A stretch of DNA of 64,000 bases from Strongylocentrotus droebachiensis (taxonomy: Eukaryota; Echinodermata; Echinoidea; Camarodonta; Strongylocentrotidae), in contig JAVYIG010000117.1 in assembly GCA_035222895.1 (NCBI GenBank), positions 248,001 through 312,000 of the forward strand, read 5' to 3'. Of this stretch, positions 1 through 12,400 are shown piece after piece. The notes beneath the pieces are model-generated. The model ran no database searches. It saw only the letters and a program-made list of their open reading frames with translations, and had not been told where the DNA came from. Every line of letters begins with the position of its first letter. Position 1 is the first letter of the stretch. The translations under genes were made by a program, and so were the position numbers.

Positions 1-163
1 CTTGTTGATTTCTCTGGTCTGTTACTCCAATTTAACTTCTTTCTTTGTTTACCTTAGATGATGAGATGATGTGTAAAACTGAGACATATTTTTAAAAGCA
101 TACAATGTACATGTAAGCAATGATCTTTGTCATAGTGTCTTGATTTTCTGCTATGTTTTCCAG

Positions 164-424
164 CATCTTCCGGTAGCCTGAATGGAACCCTGAATGGTAG
201 CGTTGGCTCGCCCCTCCTCAGCCGTCCGATCCAGCGTAAACTAGTCACCCTGGTCAATTGTCAGTTGATTGAGGAAGAAGGCAGGGCCAGGGTTGTCCGG
301 GCTGCCCGATCTCTGGGGGAGAGGATCGTTACAGAACTGATCATCCAGCATCAGAACCCGCAGCAGCTCTCCACCAACCTGTGGGCTGCAGTGCGAGCCA
401 GAGGCTGCCAGTTTCTTGGACCTG
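164..424 (+). CDS. RC3H1: Roquin exon a: HEPN/ROQ start
   Basis: Acceptor TTTTCCAG ends at 163 and donor GTATGT starts at 425. The exon begins with 2 nt completing a codon and ends with 1 nt of the next. It encodes the conserved stretch around [16 protein letters not shown] and [12 protein letters not shown], nearly identical to vertebrate Roquin before the ROQ core. Confidence 0.95.
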
Positions 425-3400
425 GTATGTACTTGTTTTGGATGTTAAAGAAAAGGTTGAGTTCTGGGAAGAAGTGAAACATGATTTGTGAGCGTTATCA
501 TTGTTATTATGCAAGTGTGGAAGTTAATCCGATAAAACATGTTCCCTGAAAAGCATGGCTCTTAAATGCCTTCATATTCTAAATATGGCATGTAACAGCA
601 TAAAAATTGGCAGAGATTTTTCTGCCACATGTTTGTGTAGTCCCATTATCTCTCTGTGTACAGTGCTTGTTACTTCACGAAGACCGGGCCAAATTTCTTA
701 TCATTTTGATGATTCCAGACCCTTGCAGTACACACTAATAATTATATGCTACTGTAGATCTAAGATGATCAACCTTTACTTATAGATTCCACACCATTTT
801 TTTCACTATGCAATCGCATGACCAGAACTTAACTTTATCTTTAATCATGCTTTCAGTTTATTTTATGTCATCATTTATTTATTTCGACCATGACTGTTCT
901 TGTTATTTCTACATGTTTTGTTGCGTGTAAACATCCCATGTAAAATTTCCATTCATTTTTATTTGGATGAGTTAAAATTGATGAAAAAGCACTATTTCTG
1001 TTTGATATGCTCATTGCAAATACTCTTCTTTTCTTCTCAATATGCTATGTGAAATATCATTCCACGGGCCAGTTTCACAAAGCCTTTTTTCAATGACAAA
1101 TGATGAAAAGCAGTGACAAATCTGCTGATAACCAATCAGAAGCAAGGATTTCATAGCTTATATTAACAAAAACTGTCATTTGTCACTGATAACAAGTTTT
1201 GTGATACACCCCCCTGGAGGTCGTATCTAACAAATGAAAGAAATATGTGACCAGTCACTCCAAACCAACAAAATGTCGCCATAAATTATTTTTTAGTTTA
1301 GGTCTAATTATAAATTTTTCAGCTCATCATGCTTGGATATTCCTCACCCAGTGAACAAAAGAGAAGAAAGTCCATACACCTTATTTATATCTATATATTT
1401 ACAGTATGTGCATATTTATTTAGTAAATGACATGTCACAAGTGTGGCGACTTATCCACTAGACCGCATCACCTCTACACTGTTGACATTTGCATTTGTAT
1501 GTACCGTGTATGCGAATATTTATTTATAAACTATAAATGTCACAGTGTGGCGACTTATCTACTAGACCTCATCATCTCTACAGTGTTGACATTTGCATAT
1601 ATACATGTATGTACATGTATATGACTATTTATTTACCAAACTATACATGTCTGTCTTTTACAGCCATGCAGGAAGAAACCCTGAAAATATAACTCCCTTC
1701 AGCGGTCCTAAGAATGTTATATTACACCCTCTGCCAGTCAATATCTTTATAATATTTATGTGTCTAGGTGTATATTTATTTATTGAATTATCATACATGT
1801 CTGTCTTTTATAGCCATGCAGGAAGAAACTTTGAAGCTTGTTCTGCTGGCGCTGGAGGACGGGACACCTCTCTCTCGCAAGGTCCTGGTCATGTTTGTAG
1901 TCCAGAAGCTTGAGATGCAGTTCCCTCAGGCCTCCAAGACGAGCGTAGGTCACGTGGTTCAGCTCCTCTACCGAGCGTCCTGTTTTAAGGTTACCAAGCG
2001 GGAAGAGGAGTCCTCGCTCATGCAACTCAAAGAAGAGGTGAGCTCATGGGAATCAAAAGTTGAAAGAAATCACATATAATAATAATAATAATACACTGCG
2101 AAAAGGTTGGGCAATATTTTCCAACACTTTGCCCAACGTTGTGCCAATAGTCAACCCAACCAACTATGGGGCAATATTTTGCCCAGTGGTATTGGTAAAC
2201 GTAAGTACGTGCATAATTGTTTCGTATTTTGCCCAACAGCTGGTCAAGATTTTCCCAACAAGTAGGCTACCTTAGTCGGTCAGTTGAAGGGTCATATCTT
2301 TGCCCACATTTTTGACAAAATACGAAACAATTATGCTCATGTGAAATAGGGTACTTACGTTTTAACCAATACCATTAGGCAAAATATTGCCCAATAGATG
2401 GTTGGGTTTTCTACTGGCACAACGTTGGGCAAAGTGTTGGAAAAATATTGCCCAACCTTTTCACAGTGTAATAATAGCTACATCTATATTGCGCACATAT
2501 CCATCCCAGAGGATGCTACAAGTGCCCACAAAGTACTGTTATTACCATGGGTATAGCCCAGCTGCTGTAAGGTGCTCAAGGCATTCAAGAAATAAGTTCC
2601 TATTACGTACCCATTTACTACACCTGAGTGGAGAGTTGCAATGTAGATTAAAGGTACTGTGTCCCATTTGCAGCCGACATAGAATTCTGTAGAACTTTGC
2701 AGGAATAATGAATATGTTGCGTATGTCCTATCTGTGAAATTCAAACGTTGTCAGTGTCCTAGTATTCAAATTATTCAAGGAAACCTGTTTACTGTCTAGA
2801 CTTCACTGCCAGACATTATTAAGTGACTGACTGACTTCATTTTTATGCCTCCGTTACGAAGTAGCCGGAGGCATTATGTTTTCGGGTTGTCCGTCCGTCC
2901 GTCTGTCCGTCCGTCCGTCCGTCCGTCCGTACGTACGTCCGTCCGTACGTCCCGTTCTCGTGATCGTGTTATCTGAAGAACCGATTGATGGATTCCTGCC
3001 AAACTTTGGTCATGTATGTATCTTGCAGAGCCGATGAACTGATTAGATTTTGGGGTCACGAGGTCAAAGGTCAAAGGTCACAGGGCTCATTATGTATGCA
3101 AAAACTGCTCGTGATCGCGTTATCTGAAGAACCGATTGATGGATTCCTGCTAAACTTTGGTCATGTATGTATCTTGCAGAGCCGATGAACTGATTAGATT
3201 TTGGGGTCACGAGGTCAAAGGTCAAAGTTCACAGGGCTCATTATGTATGCAAAAACTGCTTGTGATCGCGTTATCTGAAGAACCGATTGATGGATTCCTG
3301 CCAAACTTTGGTCATGTATGTATCTTGCAGAGCCGATGAACTGATTAGATTTTGGGGTCACGAGGTCAAAGGTCAAAGGTCACGACTCATTATGTATGCA

Positions 3401-6400
3401 AAAACAGCTCGTGATCGCGTTATCTGAAGAACCGATTGATGGATTCCTGCCAAACTTTGGTCATGTATGTATCTTGCAGAGCCGATGAACTGATTAGATT
3501 TTGGGGTCACGAGGTCAAAGGTCAAAGGTCACGACTCATTATGTATGCAAAAACAGCTCGTGATCGCGTTATCTCAAGAACCGATTGATGGATTCCTGCC
3601 AAACTTAGGTCATGTATGTTACTTGCAGAGCTGATGAACTGATTAGATTTTGGGGTCATGAGGTCAAGGTCAAAGGTCATGCGGCTCATTATATATGCAA
3701 AAATAGCTTGTGATCGCATTATAATTAGAACAGATTGATGGATTCCTGCCAAACTTAGATCATGTATGTATCTTGCAGAGCCAATGAACTGAGTAGATTC
3801 TTGGGTCATGAGGTCAAAGGTCAAAGGTCATGGGCTCATTATGTATGCAAAAATAGCTTGTGAACGCATTCTCATTAGAACTGACAGATGGATTACTATT
3901 TAACTCGGGACATCTTGCAGAGCCAATGAACTGAGTAGATGTTAGGGTCATGAGGTCAAAGATCAAAGGGTCATATATGTATATGAGAAATTGCTTGTAA
4001 TCACGATATTCTGAGAACCTGTTAATGGATTACAATTGAACTTGAATTTGAAAAATTTCTTCTGTTTTGGTTTGTAAAACTGCTCTATGACGGAGGCATC
4101 ATTTCGACTGCGCGCAGTCGAAGTTCCATCTAGTTTTGTTGGTAATTGCATAAAATAAGCTGTAAAGGGTACATGAGCATTTGTCTACATCAATTACCCA
4201 CTGCTTGCAATGGCGAAAAGAGTTTTTACCAAAAGGACTGCAATCCCTAAAGTCGATTTGTCAACTAATGGTTGCTATTTCCCACAAAAAGACAATTTTC
4301 AACCCCTTTCGTTTTGAGGAAACTTCTAAATCAGTATCATCTTTCAAATGCTGGTGGAATTCAACATTTTAATTTTTTTGGCCTGAAAATGGGACATAGT
4401 GCCTTTAATGACATCAGTGCTGCTTAGGGATTCAAACCCTGTATCCTATGGTTCACAGTGTGGCGACTAATCCACTAGAAAAATGCATCACCTTTACAAT
4501 GTTGACATCGCTTATTTCTTTTATCTTGCAGTTCCGCAACTACGATTCCCTGAGACGCGAGCACGACACGCAGATCGTTCAGATAGCCATCGAGGCGGGC
4601 TTGAGGATATCACCGGAGCAATGGTCGTCCCTCCTGTACGGTGATCTCAATCATAAATCTCACATGCAGTCCATCATTGACAAGGTGAGGATGATCATAC
4701 TCTTTCATTCCTACCTCTAGGTATCATTTGAGCCTTGTTCAGGTAGGACGCGGCAAATCAGAAGTTTTTTTTAATGACGTCAATAGTAATACAAAGTTTT
4801 GGTATTATTGCAACAGGATTGGAATATGAAATTTGAAATTTGTACTACCATTGTGGAACCTAGTGTAAGAATAAGTAACTTTGAAAAATTTGAGCTCTCA
4901 AACACCAAGGATTTTGAGAAATGAAAATATTACATTTATTGGTGCTCCCGAAAATTTAAAATAGAGACTACGGCCATACTATGGTAGCTGCGCCATGGAA
5001 ATCTTGGAATGTGCAGTTCTGATAATTATATCAATAGGAATAGAAAATTGGTCGATTTTAGAGAAGAAACATTGTTTTGAAGCTGAAGTAATATCAATCT
5101 TGAGAGGAAGATATATAACATAAAGAGTTTATTATTTTAGCCTTCTGTGTTCATTCTTGCAATTGACTCTGATGAGCACAAGAAAAAAAGCTTCAGTGTG
5201 TCTGACAGGCCTGACAACTACCCAATGTTTTTGTCTTCTTCCCAATTTTACCCCTATATTCCTGATTTCTCCCTTATTTTTCCAATTTTTTCCCAAAATT
5301 TCTTACTCAAAAGACGGGGAATGTTGGTAGCTGCCATTTTTTTCCCTGAATCCTTTTTTTTTGGGGGGGGGGGGGTTGGTCTGAATCAGTTGCTTTGATC
5401 TTGTTGTACCAGTCATCTCTTCAACTTAATACTTTGTACTAATTCACACATTTTTCCCCGATCCATTCCTCTTCTACAGCTCCAGACTCCAGCCTCCTTC
5501 ACCTCGAGTATCCAGGAGCTGACCATTTGTCTCCAGCGCTCCGGAGATCCGGTCCGCTTGGCCGAGCTCCACGCTCAGCTGGAGAAATTGGCAGCCATTG
5601 ACCCAAGTCCAGGTACATCTTTGAATCTTTGCATAGCATGAATGATTAACTGTTTCATTTTTTTTTAAATATCATGTACCAGTGAGGGTTCATTCAGATA
5701 AAATCAGATACAGTCAAACCTGTCTATAGAGTGGTGAAGTGTGACGTCATCAAAAATGTATTTTACGAACCAGAGCAAAATAACACTGAGCACCTATAGG
5801 AAAACTTTTTATTCAGATGGTCATATCTCAGCCAATACTTAACATATTCAAGTGGCTTTCAATATTTGGACATTATTTTTGATGCTCTTTCAGAAAATGA
5901 AGGAAACAAATGAAAGATTCTAAAAATAGATTTTATGATGTCACAGCTTCGGTACTCTATAGCGACCGCCCAAGGGAAACACACAAAATGGGTTTTGTGG
6001 ACAGGTGGTCACTAAAGCAGGTTTGACTGTATTAGTAATGTTTTTGATAGATATGAAAGGTTATAATTTGCTTTATGATGCTTTATATAGAATCTGATTA
6101 TGCCAAACCATCTGCGTCAGTATGAAGGGGTGACCAAATGACTAACCATTCCATTTTTTTTAAACATCATGTACCAGTGAAGGTTCATTCAGATGTATAC
6201 AGTCAAACCTGTCTATAGCGACTGCCCAAGGGAAACATAAAAAAGTGGTCTTTGTAGACAGGTTCCTTTTATAGTACATGTTTCAATGAGAAACCATTTT
6301 CAAGGTTTATCTCAAGAACCGATTGATGGATTCCTGCCAACCTTAGGTCATGTATGTTACTTGCAGAGCCAATGAACTGAGTATATTCTTGGGTCATGAG

Positions 6401-9400
6401 GTCAAAGGTCAAAGGTCATGGGCTCATTATGTATGCAAAAATAGCTTGTGAATGCATTCTCATTAGAACTGACGAGATGGATTACTATTTAACTCGGGAC
6501 ATCTTGCAGAGCCAATGAACTGAGTAGATTTTAGGGTCATGAGGTCAAAGATCAAAGGGTCATATATGTATATGAGAAATTGCTTGTAATCACAATATTC
6601 TGAGAACCTGTTAATGGATTACAATTGAACTTGAATTTGAAAAATTTCTTCTGTTTTGGTTTGTAAAATGGCTCTTAATGGTAAAAGGGCAGTTGAAGTT
6701 CCATCTAGTTTTATATGTAAGTGAATGGTATTATTCGGGACACATTAGCTCTAACATATATTTGTTATTGTTGTTGTTTTTATTGTTATTATTGTTATCA
6801 TTATTATGTTATTATTATTATCAATATTATTGCTTTAATTTTTATCAACAGGAGCAATGATCTCCTCTTGGAAAGGCATTCTGTCTGCTCTAGACTCTGT
6901 CAGGAAGGTCCTCAAGGGGCTGATGGAGTTCCTTCAGAACTACTCCCAGAACAAGAAAGCCCTGGATCTCCAGACCCAGAACATCAAGTACAAGACCAGC
7001 CTGTGCCGGGACGTCATGCAGAAGGGAGGCTGCCCTCGGGGTCCAAGCTGCACCTTCGCACACTCGGAGGAAGAGCTGGAGAAGTGAGTAGAAATGATAT
7101 TTTAACTTATAAGATTACAACGTTTGATTTTGAGTATCGGTAAACAAAAATGGACAAATGGAAAATGATTTCAAAAATACATGTGAAACTTGTGAGCTTA
7201 GATGGAGACACAATCGTTCACGATTCCTGCATTATTATCCACGACTTCCACCAGTTTTCCTATCACTTCACTCCTGACATGCATGGTGCACGTAGAACAA
7301 ATGCGAGGAGATGTTAGCTACTTTTCTATGTGTGGTGCTATGGATGAATTCATAAGTTTGTGGTTTCACCATGTGGGTAGTCCTGATATAAGATTTAAGG
7401 TCACGACTAAGATGGGGTGACCGACAATCAACCTGTTCAGAACGTTGAGCTATGATCTCTCTTTGCATTCATATCCTGATTCACCAGTCGTTCTCAGGAC
7501 TACGCTCAGGAAAGAATCCCTCCTAACTCTTTACCTTTTTCCATACCACACCAGGAAATCAAAAGGACGAAACCAAAAGATTACTGGTACCCCCCTCTCA
7601 CTCTCTTTTCTTTTCTATCCCCTTTCAAACTCCAACAGCCCTTTTTTAGGACTACCCACACATTGAAACCGCAAACTTACGAATCCAGTGTCTTAAAGGC
7701 ATCGTTTAACAATGTTGAATCTGAGATGCACGGCCCTAAGTGTTATCAGTGTTTGTGATATGGTGTAATATTGAAGCCCTAGAAGAATTGCGCTTCAAAA
7801 TGATCAAGAAGTGCCTCAAAAAAGTAAAAATCTTTGAGTGACCAGTTTTACCATACTCATTTTCCCCAATAGACTGTAGTGTTATGATTTCGATTTCCAA
7901 TCATAAATATCTTGATAATCAGACAGGCGATCGGCTTGTAAAAGTCATGGGGTTCCTGACTGACCTAAAGGTTTATAATTATTATTGCAGCATGAGCTAA
8001 ATCCAGGATTTTGTTTCAGAATCTGAGACAAAGTTACCCAATCCCTTTAAATTTCACTTTCGTCTATTCCAGGTACCGTTCTAAAAGCCGTCAACTCCTG
8101 TCGTCGCTCAACAGTCAGAACAAGAATTCAAACGTTTCACGTGGAGACGGCTCCTTATTAAGCGAGGGTAATAATGAGACATCAACCCAGTCCATGCCTG
8201 GCAGTTCAAACGACAAGTCACCAAGGGACCAACCCATATACAGCCTGGAAGAATGCTCCGCTGCCGCCAGGCTGGGGAGCGAGTCTCTCTACAGCAGCAT
8301 GTCCGGGCTGTTCTCCGATCAGCAGGAACGCACTGGCTCTGCTGCCATGGGCTATAAATCTGAATCGGGCCGGATCCACAGGCCGCCTCTCAGCGCATTC
8401 TCTCAGTTGGCATCCTCAGAGAGAAACGAGGATGAGCTACGTCCAGATGAAGATATGTAAGTAGACAAAGATTCTCCGTTATATCTAGTTTAGAACTAAT
8501 GAGGATGAGCTACGTCCAGATGAAGATATGTAAGTAGACAAAGATACTCCGTTAGATCTAGTTCAGAACTAAAGAGGATGAGTTATGTTTAGATGGAGAT
8601 ATGTAAGTAGCCAAGATTCTGTTGGATCTAGTTTAGAACTGTAGTCTAACTTCCTGTACCAAAAGTTCATATTACAACTAATTTTTGTATATATTTTTTT
8701 ATGAGCCAATCATGTTCCGCTATTCTGTCACCAGTATTCAAATTTTAAAATCTGAATTCAATTTGACATGGCTATGTTGATTATATTGTACTTTTTTTAA
8801 TGGTATTGTGACCTCATGATTTATGTGGTGCCTTGTGTTTTCTATCCCTTTCTTGCTGCTAAGTTGACTTCTTCTTGCGTCCTTCTCCCTCTCTCTCTCT
8901 GATTCTCTCTTGCTCTTTCATTCTTTTCTCTTGTTCAGTCCTCTCTTCTCTTTTATACTCTATTTTTGCGCTACATTGTACTTCTTCAAGTGTTCAACTT
9001 ATCAAATCAATGTCAACCACACTTCCTCAATTCAATTACAATTTCAATTTATTTGCTCATAAAAATCCAGAAAACACATGCGAACATTCATAAATCAACA
9101 TGATACAAAATTCACAAGAAAAATCAATACATCTTCTCTGGCCGCCATCTCTTGCACTCAGAATGTTGCTACAAAATTTGTATTTGTATAATTTTTGTCA
9201 TTCTTATTTTGTAATCACCGTTGTTATATTGTTTGATTTCTTGAAAGTGCAAAATAATTAATAATAATATTTTTAAAATTCTCAATCTTTCAGATGTAGA
9301 GAACATCATATTCACTTTAATCTGCATCAGCACCTTCCCTTCTCATTCCAAAATCTTGAAAAACAGTCTGGCTTCAAATCCTTTCAATCCGTAGCACTAT

Positions 9401-12400
9401 GCCTATGGAATAAACCCACTTCATTTCTTTCACAGAGTGCTTTGCTTGACTTCTTCAAAAAAACATCTGAAATCAAACACCTACAACTCTTCTTAATTTG
9501 TTCAATTCAATTCAATTCAATTTTATTTCACATCTCTTTGAAAACACATTAGAAGATATACAAACAAATCAGTATGAATTAAACAATATAAATATACCAA
9601 CATTTATGTACATGGTACTATGAAAGAAGGATGAAGGGTGGTGGATGTGAGGGATCAACAAAGGCCATTGGCCTGTCAAGGCTAATTCTCTATATCACCA
9701 CACTTCCATTTGGTGATAGACTTAGGGACAGAAAGTTCCTTGTAAGATCGATTGATCGAACTGTATTGAAAAACAAGTCAGAAAAATATTGGAATCAGCG
9801 GGACAAATATGTTTAAATAATTGAAATTTCTCCCAGGAAGCATTACATTTATTAAAGTTATTTTTAGAAAGTTCCTTGTTTCCATTTATTATTATTTATT
9901 TGTACCATTGTATCTCCAGTCAAGCTTCTCTCTATGGGCTCAGGGATCGCAACGAGCAGTCAATGACTACTAGGAAGGAGTTGAGTAGCCCCACTCCTGG
10001 GCTGCCACCCCACCTCGAGTACCCTAACATCTTACCGAGCAGTAACACTAAGATGTACCTGGCCAGTCGTAGCCTGAGCATGAACGCCAGTGAGCCATCG
10101 GTGGGCAGAGAGGACTCGGAGAGGACGTCCAGTGTGGGTGGGGGCCGGGTGATGCACCATGAGGCCAAGGGGCGAAGACCAGGCCCAGAGATCGACAGAT
10201 ATGCTCTACCGCCTGACGGTAAGAGAGTGGTGAAGTGACATCAAAAACTATTTTTAGAATTTCTCAATATGAACTTCATTTTCCGAAAGAGCATACAAAA
10301 ATAATGTCCAAATGTTGAAAACAAATTATTTTAAGTATTGGCTGAGATATGACCATCTGAATAAATAAGTTTCCTATAGGAACTAAGTGTTATTTTGCTC
10401 TTTTCATTGTTCAAGTTCAAATTGAAAATTCTAAAAATAGATTTTTATGATGTCACAGCTTCGGTACTCTAGTGAGATAAAGTGATCAGTGATAGTCTCT
10501 CATCGGAAGATATTTGGTTAACTTTATGCAATTGTGATATACAGAGAATTAAATTGAAGTATTTGAACGGACAGGACTATGCGGTAACCTACAGGATACA
10601 AAAATCTACATTTTGTCGTATTTTTATTTATTTATTTTTTTTTTTTTTTTTTCTTCATCTATTTTCTCTTTCATTTCATTTTAAGGGGGAAAAAAAAGAA
10701 AAAGAAAAAAAGAGAGAAGCCTATATTTAAATTATATTTTTGATACTCTTATTTAAAAAAAAAAGAGAAAGAAAGAAATTAATATTAAAAAGAAAGGCAT
10801 TGGTGATAATAGTCAGGTCTTGACTGATTGCCATTACAACAAAAAACAACAACAACAACATTAAACAATACTTAATGAGAGGAGCCACGATGGCTCAGTG
10901 GTAGAGGAGTGGTCTCGTAACCCAGATGGCCTGGGTTCAAAACCAGATCAATGTGCTCGTGCCCTTTGGTATTAAGGCATTAATCCTCATTACCAAGGCT
11001 CAGAGAAAACTTCAAGCCGTCTTACTTACATACTTACAAGCATAAACATTTTTTCTTAGCAGTCGGGTAAACCCATCATCAAATATTCAATACATATAAC
11101 TCCTTTGTAATTAAATACCCAGTATATTTATGTATACACATAATATTTGTACCATTTGTATTTTTTTTATTTTGTCATGTCCTTTTCAAGTCATTTAAAC
11201 TTGCAGTCAATGCTGACATAGTAATTTTTCAACTCAAGAACTGCATGCTGCAAGACATTTTGTTTGTGCCTTAGTTCCAGTTCGTCCTTTGATGTTAGCT
11301 TTCTGAAGAATCAATTTATCAGAGGTGCAGGTACAGTGAATATTAATTCCTTTTTTTGTCTTCACAGAAGGGTACTTTTATGAGAGGAGGATGCCATCCA
11401 ACGAAGCTCCCGGTACCGCCTATGGTGGCCAGGCGCCTTCACCTCATCCACCACCCCAACCCCACATCCTGGTACCGACCATGCCACCGCCACCCCAAGG
11501 AGATCCCTATGACCGCAAGCCGGACAAGCACCCTTACCCCTACCATTCCCCCTCTGGTGGTGGTTACCTGTACCCTGAGTCCCAGGTGATGCCCCAGACT
11601 CCACCGCCGGAGCCGCCGAGGCAGTACCGCAGACCGGTGGTGCAGCGCTACGTTGATCCTCATACCATGAAGGCTTATGATGTGGTGCCCGTGGATGACT
11701 ATGTTGAGCCCTCAGCCCCGCCCCCATCATTGTTGCCGAGCCAGAGGTACAAGCCACAACCCATGTAAGTAGATATTCTGTTACGGGATATAAAGTTGTA
11801 AGAGAACATCAAAATTATTTTCCCTAATTTTTCATTTATAATGTGCAAGTAGGATGTATTTCTACACAAAGTGTTTTCTGAAAAATCTGATAATTGGTGA
11901 GTAGTTGTATATCTGTCTGGGGTTGACTGGATCAGTTTTAGTCATGAAAGTACAATATGGGATTCCAAGCAATCCGAGAATGTTGACAAGGGCCTCCCCC
12001 CTCCCACCCACCCACCGCTTAGTGCAATAAGAGTTATATGAAAAGAATCAAGAGCTCATTTTGTACATTTCATGTAGGTATCATGGGGAGCCAGACTTCT
12101 ACCCTCCGTACGACCAGCGAGGGCACAGGATTGCTGACATGAGACATCTACCGCCGGTAGGCACACCACAGGGAAACCCCAGCCACCTCATCCCTAACGG
12201 TAGCTCCAAGCGACTGGAGATGAAGGGGGGTAAACTACCAAGCCACAAGGCTGTAGTCTCACCTCCCAAACCAAAGCTGCCTCTAAGATTGGAAAGAGTA
12301 AGTCCTGCTTTATTTAGCCCAAAATTTTCACTCTCTTAGCCATGTAATATCATAAATATTTGAGCTGAAGCACAAGTGTTTTTGCATGCATTATTATAAA

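Larger units (their letters stand above)
2652..4404. mobile_element. TTAA-flanked element, family 4, with nested array
   Basis: TTAA lies at 2648-2651 and 4405-4408. Terminal inverted repeats are AGGTACTGTGTCCCATTT on the left and AAATGGGACATAGTGCCT on the right. The interior is interrupted by the ATGCCTCCG element at about 2845-4135. Another tip of this family sits at 61718-61734. Confidence 0.75.

Noticed and set aside
3157-3339. Short ORFs encoding a repeated [12 protein letters not shown] text
   Set aside because: They are simply the tandem repeat read in one frame.
2960-3970. CRISPR-like direct repeats
   Set aside because: Units are about 150 bp and wholly repeated, with no unique spacers; the genome is eukaryotic.
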